NCBI RefSeq assembly: GCF_027942865.1
Contig: NC_134509.1
Span: 17,750,267 to 17,814,266, forward strand
Length of the DNA: 64,000 bases
Direction of reading: 5' to 3'
Source: Odontesthes bonariensis
Taxonomy: Eukaryota; Chordata; Actinopteri; Atheriniformes; Atherinopsidae
Shown piece after piece: positions 11,501 through 23,900 of the stretch; position 1 is the first letter of the stretch; each line of letters opens with the position of its first letter. The notes beneath the pieces were generated by a model. It did no database searches and had not been told where the DNA came from. It worked only from the letters and a program-made list of their open reading frames with translations. A program made the translations under genes and the position numbers.

Positions 11501-14500
11501 CTCATGGGGTTCTTGGGCTGCAAAAACCGACATGGATCATAAATCCTGTTCTGCTTGGAGGGTAACTGTATGTAAACCGGTGTATGGAAGACAAAGAGGA
11601 TCAAAATTTCCACTAGCGTATTTTACACAATTTGTGGCTTTTAAAGAGCCATTTTATGATGAATTGCATTAAATTAGAAGTGAATTTTGTCCCTTTCTGC
11701 CTTGAGTTACTTACTCAAGTAAATGAGTTACATTTACTTGAGTAAGTTTTTGAAAAAATTATACTTCTAGGAGTAGTTTTAAATCACTATACTTTTTACT
11801 TGAGTAGATTTGTGCAGAAGAAACTGTACTCTTACTCCGCTACATTAGGCTACAATGAGCTTGTTACTTTTCTTCTTACCTCTTTGGTATTCTACGCCTC
11901 ATTATTTTTATCCCCCCGCGTACGCCTCATTTTAATGTTTTATTTTGACAGAGAGAGAGACTTCTGCCAAAGGCTCTACCATGTGACTGTGTTTCACCAA
12001 TCAAACGTAGCCATGCAGTCTCGTCACATGACCATACTCAATCTCAGCAGCGGGACGGGTTAATTTTACAATTTACGGTCGTAGCAAACAAAAAAAGAAA
12101 TAGATGAAAAATGTCAGAATCAACGGTCGGAAATGAAAACACAGACCTCATACTGAAAGCATGTTTACTTTACAAAAAGTGCGAAACAGCAGCTACTTTA
12201 TGTGTCTTCTGTTCAACCAAAACAAACGGATGACTACTTTTTACTTTTACTTGAGTCATATTATTCTAAAGTTACAGTACTTTTACTTGAGTACAATTTT
12301 TGGCTACTCTACCAACCTCTGTGTAGGAGAAATAACTACATTTAGTTCTTTAACTCACCTTTATAAATCGCTGCTGCAGCTAAAATGGTGTCTCTGTGCA
12401 GCAGCGACCTTCTGTTCCAGGCACAGTTACTTTCACCCATACCTGCAGAGTCAACACATCCCGTTAAAGGCTTCACACACATCCCAACATTAGGCTGAAC
12501 AATCCTGAACTCTGCAGAGTCCACTGAAGACATGAAGCTGTTGTTCTTAAGTTTAATTGATGGTTCACTGAGGAGGACTGAACTGACCAACAGCACAGAC
12601 TCTAAGACTTTCTTTCGTAAAAAACTGAAGCCCTGCTGGACTCTTTCTGGATTCTTCCGTCTTGTGTTTGTTGCTAGAACTCGTTTACCTTTTTTTCCCA
12701 TGTTTATTCAGTTTATTGCTTTCTTAACATCTCTCAGTAACTACATATATTTATTTAATGTCCATAAAAAACAAGGAGCAGCTCATACCTTGTAGATCAG
12801 TCATGACTTCCATGACTCCTGGATAATTAACCTGAACATCATCAATGTCCTGAAACAAAGACAACACAAGACTGCGTTACATTCTCATCTTGTTGTTTTG
12901 CATCTTTAAGGCATTAATGATTTATTTCAGCCTGGTCTGCTTCCTGTTTATGTGCATCGTGTTTCTATGACTCCCTCTGGTTTCCTCTTATGGACCCTTA
13001 TGTATAAAACTGGCATCAGTGATAAAATGGACCCCCACGGGGTCTCTTTGTGTTGCCAGAGTCTGGGTGAACAGCATTTGAACCCATCACAAAGACCACG
13101 ACTACAGAAGATCCACCCTAACCAGAGGGGATATATTATCCCTCCAGTGAGTTCTGGTTCTGACTCGGGGCCTCCTCCCCGGAGGCATCCTGACCAGATG
13201 AACCACCTCAGCTGACTTTCTATGTGGAGGAGCAGCGGCTCTACTCCGAGCTCCCTCCGGATGGTGGAGCTCCTCCCTCTGGAAGGTGGAGCTCCTCACC
13301 CCATCTCTAAGGCTGAGCCCCGCCCCCTTCTGAAAGAAACTAATTTCAGCCGCTTGTATCCACGACCTCATTCTTTGGGTCACTACCCAGATCTGTGACC
13401 ACAGGTGAGGGTTGGAACAAAGACCATCCCAACGATCCTGAGAGCTGTTGTGGAAATTAGCACCTGGTAGGGTCTCCGTGGCAAATATTTCTCAGGGGTC
13501 GGGTCAGACTGAGAGTGATTCGACTCTGATGAGCACAGATAAGGCACTTTCGGACAGAGTAGTTATAGGAACGTAGTTATCAGAACTGTCCTACTCGAAT
13601 TTCGTTCTGATAACTGTCCTTCTGTTTTAGTCTGCATTCGCACATGAGTCGGGACCTGATAGGGACTGAACGCGCGCGCAGCTGTCTGCGTCAGTGACGT
13701 GTTAGCCGTTAGCCGTTTAGCGCTACATTCAAAAACAAAACAAAACAGAAAGAAGGAGAGAAGAAAAAACACCACAAAGAAACTAATATGGAGAGCGGGG
13801 AGGCCACTGTGTTCATTGTCTGCATGATGGTGATATTAATCATGGACAATCACATCAGGCGTCTAATATCGAGGCTGGAAGAGCTCACAGAGAGAGTCAG
13901 GAGACGATACTTTTTCATTTCATGAAGGAAGAAAGGAGAGCAAAGCGCTGCAGACAAAGGAGACCAGTGTAAGTTTAACTAATTAAACACCCGCAGGTTG
14001 TGTCCGTTTCCTATGAGGAAACATTTCAGCCGTGATAGCATGACATGGGGCGTAGCTACCGACCACCAAACACCTCCGTCAGATTCGTTCTATAGAACCA
14101 TGAAAAGACCCGACCTCGGAGAAGGAGCTAAATAGTTATAGGAACTGAGGGAGAAAGCCCCGAGTTCCTGTATGTCCGAACACGGGAGAAAACGGCCCCG
14201 CGGATTAAAAGGTTATTAGAACTGCCAAAGGTTCCTACAGTCCGAAAGCGGCTATAGTCACCGCGTCCGGAAGAGGAAAACCGGGGAAACACTCGGAAGC
14301 CGAGCCTGGGGGTTTGCTTGCCGGCGAGTGCCTGATGAAAGCTTTCATGAGGGCTCATCATTGAAAGGGAGAAAACTTAGGGTTGGGTGTATTATGACCT
14401 GGGCGGCAAACGAAGGCAGCGGCCTTGGCGTGCAGATTCCTGGCATCACAAACTGGCTCTTTATTGGCACAGGAAAAAAACATATAAACCAGGTAAAAAA

Positions 14501-17500
14501 GTGTTTACTTATTATGACACCATTGTTGAGGTCACACCACAGCAGCTTGTGTGATTCCTGGAAATTATAAGTAAGAGTTTCGTTTGACAGGAGGAGGAGA
14601 GCTGCACTAAGTGGGTGAAATCATGGAGTTGAACAGCCAATCCGAACAATCTTTCTCACTGACAGATCCGACAGCAAGTCAACACGGTCCAAAAAGGCTG
14701 CGTTACACACCAAAAAGACAGATGTTTACCAATGATCCAGATGTTCCTGAAAACCGATTGTCAGCTGGTTTTATAAGGGCACTTCCTGTAAAACCTGGTC
14801 AAGCTGGAAACCATCAGCCAACCTTCCATTCTTATCTCTCAGATCAGCCTCCGTCATTCCCATCAGTTTAGCTTGAAGAGTGACAACTCAGCTGTCTGTG
14901 GCAGAACCCATAAAGACCTCTAGAGATGCAGCTCCGTCCTCGGTTCTTATCTTTCTAGACTTCGTTGCTGCTTTTGACACGATTAATCGAGACATCCTAC
15001 TTTCTGCATTTGTTGAGATCTCCAGGTTTAAATCATACATCACTGGGAGTTCTGTCAAAGTGTCTCTATTTCCTCTCTACTGGGGTTCCCCAAGGCTCGG
15101 TACTGGAAGCCCATCACTTTTTAATATACACCCCTTCACTGAGCTCGGTCATCCGCTTGTATTCTTGTATCAGTGCTATGCAGATAACACCCAACTTTAC
15201 CTTCAATCCCACCAGATGACCCCACAATCTCAGCAGGAATCTGAGCTCATGTATCAGAGATATCAACATGGACGAAGGAATGTTGCCTTCGATTACTGGC
15301 TGCCTGAATCAGATCCAGTCCCTGATGCTGCCTACAGAGAGACTTCTGGGTCCGCAGCAGCTGTTTAAACTGAGGCTGATGCTCCTTCTGGATCTACAAA
15401 CAGGGCAGCTCAGTCCAGACTGTTCTCATTGGTGGTTCCATGTTTGAACCAGCTATCAGATGCTGTCAGAGCAGGGACACCTCCTCTCCTCATCACCTAA
15501 AGCAGTGGAACAAAGAGCCTTAAAGAGAAAGTCTAACAGTGCTTTGTTCCTTAGTTCCTTACCACGGTGAGCATGGTGAAGCCGGCTTGGCCCAGCAGGT
15601 TGCCCAGGTCTGTGACGGCGGTGTAGGGGGACACGTGGGGGGAGAATCCTCCCTCCCTCTCTGTCTCAGCCAGCTGGAGGGAACATCGCAGCTCGTAGAG
15701 CGTCTCCCCGCCCACCATCGCCCCGATGAACACCCCGTCCGGCTTCAGCACCTGGTGGATCTGAGAGGACGACACAGTCTGAGAACACTTCAAACAGTCT
15801 GACATTAAAAGGTGCGACAGTGCCTTCCAATCACCTGTTTGAGAGCTCCAGGAAGGTCGTTGATCCAGTGAAGACTGAAAGAACAGAACAAAAAGAGAAA
15901 AACTAGAGCTAAAATGCTTTAATCGGGTTAAATGAGTCTGGATGGTTGTTTCAGACAAAGATTTGGACTCTTTAAAGATCTACTTTCACATAGAGACAAA
16001 CAAATGTGCCAAGGACACCACTGTGTGGCAGACTTTGAGAAACTCACGTCAGGCTGCTCACCACCAGGTCAAAGGTGTTTTCTTTAAACGGCAGGAACTC
16101 CTCATCAGCCAGAAGACAGTGAGTTGGGATCTCACTCTGTCTCCTGTGTTTCTGAGGATCAGAGTTCATATAAAGAGGAAAAGTTATTTTCACATTTACT
16201 TTGGCTTTTATTTCACTGCAGACAGTCTGAACTCAACATATTTCTTCATGTTCCGTCTCATCAGTTCATAAACTTTCATTTTCACATCCCATAAAAGTCA
16301 GGACAGAGAATCTTCTCCCACTTTGTAACGTTTCCTTCTCCCAACACTTAAAGACGTTCTGACAGTGAGGAAGTGATGAAGAGTTTCAGCTGTTATTTTG
16401 TCCCATTCTTCCTGCAAACACGTCTCCAGGTGTGCAGCAGCACGGGGTGGTGGTTGTTTCAGAGTTTGGGGACAGGTCAGGACTGCAGGCAGGCCAGTCC
16501 AGCACCCGTACCCTCCTCTTCCTCAGCCATGCCTTTGGAATGTGTGCAGAATGTGCTTTTACATGGTCTGCTTGAAAAATGCACGGACGTCCCTGGAACA
16601 GATGTGTTCTTGAAGGCAGCATATGTTGCTGTAAAATCTCAGTGAGCTTTTCTGCATTAATGCTGCCATCACAGAAGTGGAAATGAGCTTTGCTCATTCG
16701 GGCCCTGATCCAACCCCATACCATCCCAGAGCCTGGCTGCAGGGACTGGTTGCTGACAGCAGGCTGGATGCTCCTTTTGCTCTTTGCTCTATTTCTTCCA
16801 ACAAAGATCTGGAACACTGATCGCTCTGACCACAGCACACGTTTCCACCGTGTGACGCTCCATCCCAGACGCCTCCGAGCCCAGAGAAGTGGACGCTGCC
16901 TCTGGACCAGGTTAACATCAGGCTTCTTCTCTGCACAGTAAAGTCTGTGAATGGAACTCTGGATCGTAGTGCTGGACAAAGGTTTCCCACAGTAATCCCT
17001 TGTCCATGTGCTTCTATCAGCTGTTAATGAATGAGGGTTCTTGATGCAGCGCCGTCTGAGGGATCAGAGATCACGGGGGTCCAGCTTAGGCTTGCTCCCT
17101 CGTCCTTTACACTGAAACTCCTCCAGATTCCTTGAATGCTTTAATGATATTCTGCTCTGTAGAGGGAGAAATATGCAAATCCCTTCCAGTCTTTCTCTGA
17201 GGAACATTGTTTTAAACACATTTGTGGACAAACTGGAGATCCTCTGAGCATCTCTGCTCCTCACAGACTCAGCCTGTCATGGAGGCTGCTTTAGGACCAG
17301 ATCATGGCTACAGTCAGCTGTTTGAAACCACTTTAGCTCTAAACTGACTGTTTCCCAAAGCAATTCAATTAAATGAATGAGAGACAACTTAAAATATGTT
17401 GGCCTCATTCAGTTTGCAATGAAATTTAGAGAAAAGTTAGAAATCCCTGTTTTTTTCCTACCATCCCAACTTTTCTGATTGGCATTATTATAAAAATCTT

Positions 17501-19254
17501 CTAAGTAAAACAATGAAACTAATTGGTTTTATTATTATGTGGATCAGAACTCACCAGAGTCTGCTGGGAAATATCTGTCAGGAACAGCTGCTCCACCACA
17601 TCCTGATAAAGCAGCACACAACACATTTATCTGGAATCAGACTTAAAAATGACAAAAATACAACATGTATAAAACAAAATGAGCCACAGATGTTTCTAAT
17701 GCTCCTTTATGTTGAGTCATCTGTCACGTTTAACAGATATTCTCAACCTGCCAACTGATCTGTGCGTGTCTGAAGCGTTCAGCTGTAAGGTGTGATGTCC
17801 ACATGTGCTGTGGCTCTCTGCTTACTGTTCCCACGCTCCCTGAGCAGGTGACCAAAGCTTCAGTTTACCTTACTGAGATGTTCTGCGATGTGACTTTTTC
17901 CACCACCGACGTCCAAAGCCAGAGGAAACGTCCTGAGGACAGAAGAAGACGTCACACAGATGGGACTGTTCAGTCGATTCATCCTGACCCTCCAGCTTAT
18001 TCTCAACTACAATCTGACTGAATGTGGGACAGTTTGCAGAAACAGACTGAGACAGAATCTGGTTCAATGTTCACATCATCAACAATAATCACAACATCTG
18101 GGACCCAAAGACTGAGAAATCTCAGCAGGGTTCAGGACACCTGCAGATCAATAAAGACATTTCTATTCATTAATACAGTCAAACTGTCAGACTGACATGA
18201 CTTTATGGAAACACATAAATCATTCATTATATCCCAGAAAAAGTTATTGTGATGGAAGAATTAAGACACACACGAATCAGGTGAAACTGAAGAACTTTAA
18301 CAAGAGAAACCGAACAAGCAGAATTAACTCTGTCAGAACTTACCTGGTGATGTCATAAACCCGATCAGCCACTCGACTGCCAACCTGCAAACCAGCAGAC
18401 GTGTAATTCAAACGTGTGACAGTGGAACAACTGAGTGGTTTCTCTGCTGTGAAGTCATATCCCACCCAGTTTCCACCTGAATAATAAAAGCTAGTGAGTC
18501 CTGTTCAGCTTCCAGGCTGATTTAAAGGGAACTTTTATAGAGCGATGAATAGATCCATTTCCTGTTCGTGTGCAGAAAACGTTCACTCTACAACAGTTAT
18601 AATGTCTTTTTGTAATGACAGTTAACACAAAACCTTTCAAGTAGCCAGAAAATGTCTACGTCCCTGAAACAAGCACAAAGAGACGAGCACTTTAAAGATG
18701 ACAAACAGACTTAATCACCAGAGAACGTTCAGACGTCAGCAAAACAAGATGTAAAAAGTCCAAAAATCATGTGAAAAAGGAACGAAAAAGTGATTAAAAG
18801 TGACACTAAAAAGACACAAAACGATGCAGCTGCAATAACACAAAAGACTGAATGAGCACAGATAGATGCACAATGACTGTGAGAAGCAAACTGAATATTT
18901 CTGAGTGTTTGTGTCTCAGTCAAAGATCAGGATGCCCTGCAGTAAAGAAGGGGCCCTTATTCCACACCTGTGTCGTCTCACCTCGTCCCTCAGGTAGTCG
19001 TACTGGTGGGCGTCCTGCAGGGATGCTGCCCAGTTCTTCTGCCTCTTCTTCATGTCCCTGTTGAACACATTCATGGTGCCCCTGCTTGACACTGACAGAG
19101 CCCTGTGGGGATGAGATCTGAACCCAGCCTGGAGTCTGTCGCAGCAGCACCAGGAGGCTGAAGAAGAGGTGATCCAGTTGCCTGCAGAGGCTGCAGGGCG
19201 AGAGCCGGCAGTCTGCAGCCTCTGCAGGACTCTGTGACCCAATCTGCTGCTCAT
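8523..19254 (-). CDS. ndufaf5: NADH dehydrogenase [ubiquinone] 1 alpha subcomplex assembly factor 5
   Basis: Eleven coding exons: 18982-19254, 18344-18384, 17869-17932, 17555-17602, 16048-16151, 15835-15874, 15563-15760, 12789-12849, 12359-12442, 10873-10955 and 8523-8609. All phases agree, total 1083 nt, 360 aa. The protein is a mitochondrial matrix, methyltransferase-fold enzyme that hydroxylates an arginine of complex I subunit NDUFS7 early in assembly. Seen here: an Arg/Ser-rich N-terminus suited to a mitochondrial presequence, then [19 protein letters not shown], the SAM-binding motif [80 protein letters not shown] and MIGWKPHES. Length and exon count match vertebrate orthologues (human 345 aa, 11 exons, from memory). 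Its introns hold Rex3, hAT, Harbinger, L2 and Tc1 debris. It is head-to-head with esf1. Confidence 0.96.
8700..9222 (+). repeat. Unclassified dispersed repeat, copy 1
   Basis: The segment 8975-9222 reappears nearly word for word at 24.71-24.95 kb (plus) and 32.04-32.30 kb (minus). A distal motif near 8705-8750 (TTCCTGGGAGC region) also occurs at 33.11-33.18 kb in reverse. No protein coding or terminal inverted repeat was recognised. The right end abuts the tail of a reverse-oriented Rex3 copy. It lies in the last intron of ndufaf5. Confidence 0.7.
9222..10000 (-). mobile_element. Rex3-type (RTE clade) LINE, 3' portion of the reverse transcriptase
   Basis: The frame from 10000 down to 9236 reads about 254 aa. 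Its motifs are typical of fish Rex3: [75 protein letters not shown] and [19 protein letters not shown]. The end has a short GATG-type tail (ATCCATCCATCATC on the plus strand), the usual 3' signature of this family. The element is 5'-truncated near 10.0-10.1 kb. This long open frame marks it as the youngest Rex3 copy in the window; the others, near 13.1, 25.0 and 33.7 kb, are short or eroded. Confidence 0.88.
11690..12335. mobile_element. Non-autonomous hAT-like DNA element
   Basis: Both ends are rich in the ACTTGAGTA/TACTCAAGT motif, in opposite orientations, and the right end reads ACCAACCTCTG. This matches the widespread fish hAT-type element whose terminus is CAGAGGTNGGTAGAGTA. The left end is eroded and no transposase is visible. 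It lies in the ndufaf5 intron between exons 9 and 10. Confidence 0.6.
13080..13400 (-). mobile_element. Degenerate Rex3-like LINE fragment
   Basis: The minus-strand frame 13102-13383 keeps Rex3 pieces ([33 protein letters not shown]) with internal deletions and duplications. It lies in the ndufaf5 intron between exons 7 and 8. Confidence 0.7.
13543..14252 (+). mobile_element. Harbinger-like DNA element remnant with a possible 5' exon
   Basis: Imperfect inverted ends: CACTTTCGGAC near 13545 and GTCCGAAAGCGGC at 14240-14252, each followed inward by a GTTCCTA/TAGGAAC motif. Flanking trinucleotides are TAA and TAT, close to the 3-bp TWA duplication of PIF/Harbinger elements. Inside, 13788-13925 encodes 45 aa starting [15 protein letters not shown] with a basic end. 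An [11 protein letters not shown] stretch before a GTAAGT donor (about 13970) resembles the N-terminus of HARBI1-type nucleases. No DDE domain remains. Confidence 0.5.
14253..14879. other. Intronic stretch of ndufaf5 with no recognised element
   Basis: Only short unrecognised frames occur, including an 86-aa frame at 14611-14871 with no family motif. It lies between a Harbinger remnant and an L2-like fragment. Confidence 0.4.
14880..15300 (+). mobile_element. Degenerate L2/CR1-like LINE reverse-transcriptase fragment
   Basis: Recognisable RT blocks: [19 protein letters not shown] (the FDTI block), a TGVPQGSVL block in the second frame, and [10 protein letters not shown] in place of the canonical [10 protein letters not shown] frameshift separates the blocks and the second catalytic Asp has become Asn. 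It lies in the ndufaf5 intron between exons 7 and 8. Confidence 0.75.
16300..17300 (-). mobile_element. Decayed Tc1-like transposon
   Basis: The minus-strand frame 16386-16979 carries Tc1 transposase signatures: [54 protein letters not shown] and [13 protein letters not shown]. The first catalytic Asp (normally WSDES) reads Glu, and upstream frames are broken, so it is inactive. Limits are approximate because no clean inverted ends were found. It lies in the ndufaf5 intron between exons 4 and 5. Confidence 0.8.
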
Positions 19255-20884
19255 GGTGCTGCTTCTATCTCTCTGATTTCAAACAGAAACACTCCAACAT
19301 GTCTGCATTGTGCAACGCTTCCTGCCCTCCGCAATGAATGACCTTAAAGGAGGGGAGAAAGCAAAATGTGGAGCTGGATTCTGATGGGTGTGGAGCCTCA
19401 GAACATACATGATCTCATCATTCAAAGTTTCACCTGCTTCAGCTGATCATAAGAAAAGCATTTTCATCACTGATCAATCTGTTGATGCATTTCTCCCATT
19501 GATCCATTCATTCTTACTCTAAAAATATCAGAAAATACAAAAAAAAATCATATTCATGTATCAGAGACTGAAGCGATGCCTTTCAATATCTGATTTTATG
19601 CAACTTATCACATGAAAGCAGTTAATGTTTTACACATTTACTCCATAAACATCAGTATTTATATGTAAATCAGACCACATATGTCAGTCTGAGGTGATTT
19701 TAACTCACAAAAAATTGAATTTTATATAAATGATGATAGTTACATCATTATATGATGAGCAGAGAGCTGTCTGTTTCTGCTGATTTACACATTTATTGTA
19801 AAAACAGAAGGTAGGATGGACAAAAGCTCCAGAAACATTCAATAAAGCTGTTTGACAGTGTTCGAGGTTAGCTTACGTTAGCTTGGCAATGTTTGCGCGT
19901 TTCTCCCAGTTTGTCCCACTCCGGCTGCCTTAGCCTAAAGGGGTGGGAAGACAGATAGGTCACAGCAGAGTTGCATGCTGGGAAAACACGTGCGTGAGAG
20001 GATCTGTGAAAGTAAAGATAGTTTTATTTTAACACCGTTTCAGCGCGTTTTAAACCAGCTTCAGTGTGAGTTTCACCGACGAACTGACTCGGTGTTGTTG
20101 TGCTTTTTGTTTACATGCCCGCGCGGTGCGGAGGGTTCTGAAGCCGAGGCCCATCAGAGGGTTCCGGGTCCGGTTCTGGTTCCGCAGGTGGGTAAATGTT
20201 GGTGTTTTACAGCGGCAGCTCCGGAACCAGACCCTTTAACCCTTTTTATTCCAGCTCAGAGACGCAGAGCTCAGCTTGAGGTCAGTTTGTGTCGTTTCCA
20301 GCTTCAGAAACTGTCCCGATACAGAAGTAAACAAAAGCTTTTTCAGACGAATTACTGAAGTTTGTCAAACTTAATGTGACTCAGATTTACTCATCACTGA
20401 ACCAATAAAGTAAATAGAAATAAGAAATCATTAAGTACAGAAAGTAAAATGTTAAATTCATTATACTGTGCGCTGTGATCACATCCTTCACCAAACCCTG
20501 TGTATTATATTTCATATTTAAATCGAACTGATCCGGATCACAGCATCAGAGGATATAAAGTCATCTATTTCCATGTTTTAATCTTCTTTACCAAGTGTCA
20601 TGAAATTCGGCTTTTGGTTTTCTCTAAACTACTCACAATAATTATTGGTTCTGGATGATCTGATCTTTATTTAAATCTTTGTTGTGTGGGAAACACTTTG
20701 TGTGAAATGTGCTGTAAGTAAAAGGCTTCCGGTCCGTGTCTGAGCGCTGTTGGACAGGAAGTCGTCACTTTTACTGGATAAAAGAAAATGTTGGCTGTAT
20801 TTTCTGGCTATTTTCTGTAAATCTCAGTGAGACAGATGGTTTATGTGCACGTTTCCTCACATTTGTTCCGTCTTGACTCTGCAG
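19255..20884. promoter_or_regulatory. Shared ndufaf5/esf1 spacer, probable bidirectional promoter region
   Basis: The two start codons, on opposite strands, are about 1.65 kb apart. A GC-richer block at about 19,860-20,190 ends with a good donor at 20188 (CCGCAG then GTGGGT). It is probably the untranslated first exon of esf1, spliced to the acceptor before 20885. The same pair is head-to-head in mammals. No individual factor site is claimed. Confidence 0.6.
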
Positions 20885-20906
20885 GTGAGGCTGTGATTTT
20901 GCCGTC

Positions 20907-23900
20907 ATGTCGTCCAGCAAGAACCAGGATGGCGACGAGCGGTTCCTTCGGGTCCAGAAGGACCCCAGGTTCTGGGAGATGCCCGAGAAAGAACGTAAAA
21001 TCAAGATCGACAAGCGCTTCCAGTCCATGTTTCACGACAAGCGCTTCAAGGTGAAATACACGGTGGACAAACGAGGCCGACCCATCAACCACAGCTCCAC
21101 AGAGGACCTGAAGCGCTTCTACAAAGTGTCCGACTCCGAAGAGGAGGAGGAGGAGGAGGAGGAGGAGGCGAAGAGCAGTGAGGCGGCTGAGGGAAAGAAG
21201 AAGAAGAAGAAGAAGAAAGTAAAAACAGTCGTTAAAGCTGAAGGAAAGCAGCCTGAACGAGGAGTCCGAGTTATTGAAGAAGGTGAGAAGATTATGTGTC
21301 GTTCTTTCTTTCTGATAGTCAGTCAGGATTTATTTCACCTTCACAAACCCACCTGGCATCATGGTCTCCAGTTTTGGTACTTTTCTACATTCACCCAGAT
21401 TATCCACAGCCCGACTTATTGAGTGGGATAAAAAACAGTAAAAACTGGGCAGCTTCCTCTGCTCATGTGACCTGAACATCTTCTGTTAGAGGAGGCGAGA
21501 CTCACAGCTCCATCCCGTCACAGAGGTTTGCTCTGGGCAGATGTTCTGATGTTTTACTGAAGGTTTGAGTCGACTTTAGTGTTATGGTCTTTATGGGTTT
21601 TATAAAGGAAAGATACAAGCGATCAGATCGTCCTATAGCAGTAAGAAAGCTGTTTTATACACAAGGCCTTAGATCATTATCCCAGAAACACAAGACACCT
21701 TAATAAGATGCTAATAATGTGGTAACAAGATAGAATAAAGAGGTAACAACGAGGTAATAACATGTAAGTACCGAAGTAATAACTGAATAACAGCCTGTTA
21801 AAACCAGAGGCTCCATCATGGTGACAGACCCAGGAGCAGTGGAACCGTCTGCTAACTGTGCGCTAACATTGTAGACTTTAAATGCTTAAATGAGCTAATA
21901 ATAAGGTGATATCAGATAGTTTTTAGGTCAGAATCAACCTACCTAAGAACCGGTAATTAACACGTTGGATTGACCCAGCAGGGCGGCTTTTGTTGTCGTT
22001 GGTTCTTGGTGTCGTTTTGGTGCGTTTGGACCTTTAAACGGAACTTTGACATCTTTTAGCCTCATATGCAGGAACAGTCTGAGTCGTGCAGGGCAGCAGC
22101 AATGACTCAGGATCAGGTGTTCAGAGCCTTAAAACCCGTTTTAAAGAATTAAATGAAGTGAAAACTTTCTACTCTCCACGTCCGTCCGTGTTGGCTGAAT
22201 ACCCAGAATCCTTCACTCTGCGTGGGGTCAGGATGACACGGACCGGTCTTTACTCACTTTACCCGTCGGTGGTTTTAATATTGTGGCTGATATTCTCCTC
22301 AGATGATGAAGATGATGAGGAGCAGCCGTCTGCAGATGAAGACGCCGACCTGGGAGACAGCGTCTCAGATGGCTCTGAGGAAGAGGAGGAGAGCGACCAG
22401 GAGAGCGGGTCTGATGAAGAGGAGTCCGGGCTGGATTCTGGAGATGACAGCGACAGCGAGCCGGATCCGGCTCGAGGGAAGGGGAACGTAGAGACCAGCT
22501 CGGACGAGGATGACGAAGACGACGTGGACGCCATCCTGAGGAAAGAGGAAGAGGAGATCGAACACGACTGGGGCGAGATGTGCAAGGATGCTACGCGAAG
22601 CGACAAGGTGAGGCGCCGCCTGGTTGGAGGAGGGTGGACACGCTCGTCACATGTTTTAACCGTGTTTGTGTCCGCCAGGTCACCACACGGCTGGCCGTCT
22701 GCAACATGGACTGGGACCGCATGAAAGCCAAAGACCTGCTGGTTCTGTTCGGCTCGTTCGTGCCTAAAGGAGGAGCCGTGCTGTCTGTGAAGGTAAACCC
22801 GCTCTGAGATGAAGGTTCCTGTCCGCCTGCGGGCGCCGCCCTACTCAGCGGCCCGGGTTAGAAACGGTCCAGAACCTACCCCCAACTCCCTAGAGACGAG
22901 TCTGTTGCTATGTGAACATCCTGATATGATCGGTTTTAAACTCATCAGGTCAGATCAGCTGTAACTTTATTCCAACACGGTGAACGACGCGCCGCTGCGT
23001 TCGTTTTAGCTTTAGAGACTGGTGTGCAGTTGGTGAGAGGCTGACTTATCGCACTTACTCTAGCACTAGTTTTGCTCTTAGCTGTTTGGTATTGGAAGGA
23101 AATGCACTTATGATTTCTTGTGACCAGAAGTTCTTTTGCCTACTGATGTTGAACGCACTTATTGTAAGTCGCTTTGGTTAAAAGCGTCTGCAAAATGACC
23201 GTAATGTAATGTAAAGCTTCCCGCTCCCAAACACGATTAAAAGGTTTTTAACGGTTCTGAACCGCAGCTAAAACAGGGGCCGCCCTCCCCTGGAGTCCAG
23301 TTACAGATGGATTCAGAGCTGTGGACCCCCCCCCCCCCCCCCCCAGGTGGGGGTTCCAGATGTTGACTCGTTCTTATTAAAGGAATCGTGTGTTGGACCC
23401 AGAACTGGATGAAAATAGAATCTCAAACAGAAACTTTGTCAGACTCGTGTTCGGCTGCCTGGTTCTGTTGGACCGGAGGTCCGCTGTAGCAGAGTAAAGC
23501 CCCCCCCTCCCTCCAGCTCTCACCTGTACAGGTGAACAGCAGGTAACCCTGAAAAAAAAGAGGTGGTTGCTGTGAGTGTGAGCCTGAAATAATCAAACGT
23601 GCACGTGTTTATTTCTACGTTCAGTTTTCTTTCTGACGTGTGAACATGATCAAAAAGTGGTTTGTTTTCAAGACTAACAGCAATGCATGCTGGGTGTTGT
23701 GGTCCAGATCTACCCGTCAGAGTTTGGGAAGGAGAGGCTGACGGTGGAGGAGACCCAGGCCCCGCTGGAGCTGAAGGCACTGCCCGACGAGTCTGAGGAT
23801 GACACGGAGGAGGAGAGGTAACCACACGGTGGGGGAGTGTTGAATCAGAGAGAATAAATAAAAGCTTCAACCTTTAATAAATGAGCTCTGACTGAGCTGT

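Noticed and set aside
14611-14871. 86-aa ORF starting [14 protein letters not shown] as a gene
   Set aside because: No family motif or splice context, and it lies in a transposon-rich ndufaf5 intron.
15761-15958. N-terminal part of the 135-aa ORF at 15,551-15,958 as ndufaf5 coding
   Set aside because: Only 15,563-15,760 is exon. The rest is intron read-through between two acceptors, and the exon at 15,835-15,874 is read in another frame.
22259-22606. Ser-rich 115-aa minus-strand ORF
   Set aside because: Antisense shadow of the acidic region of esf1 exon 2.
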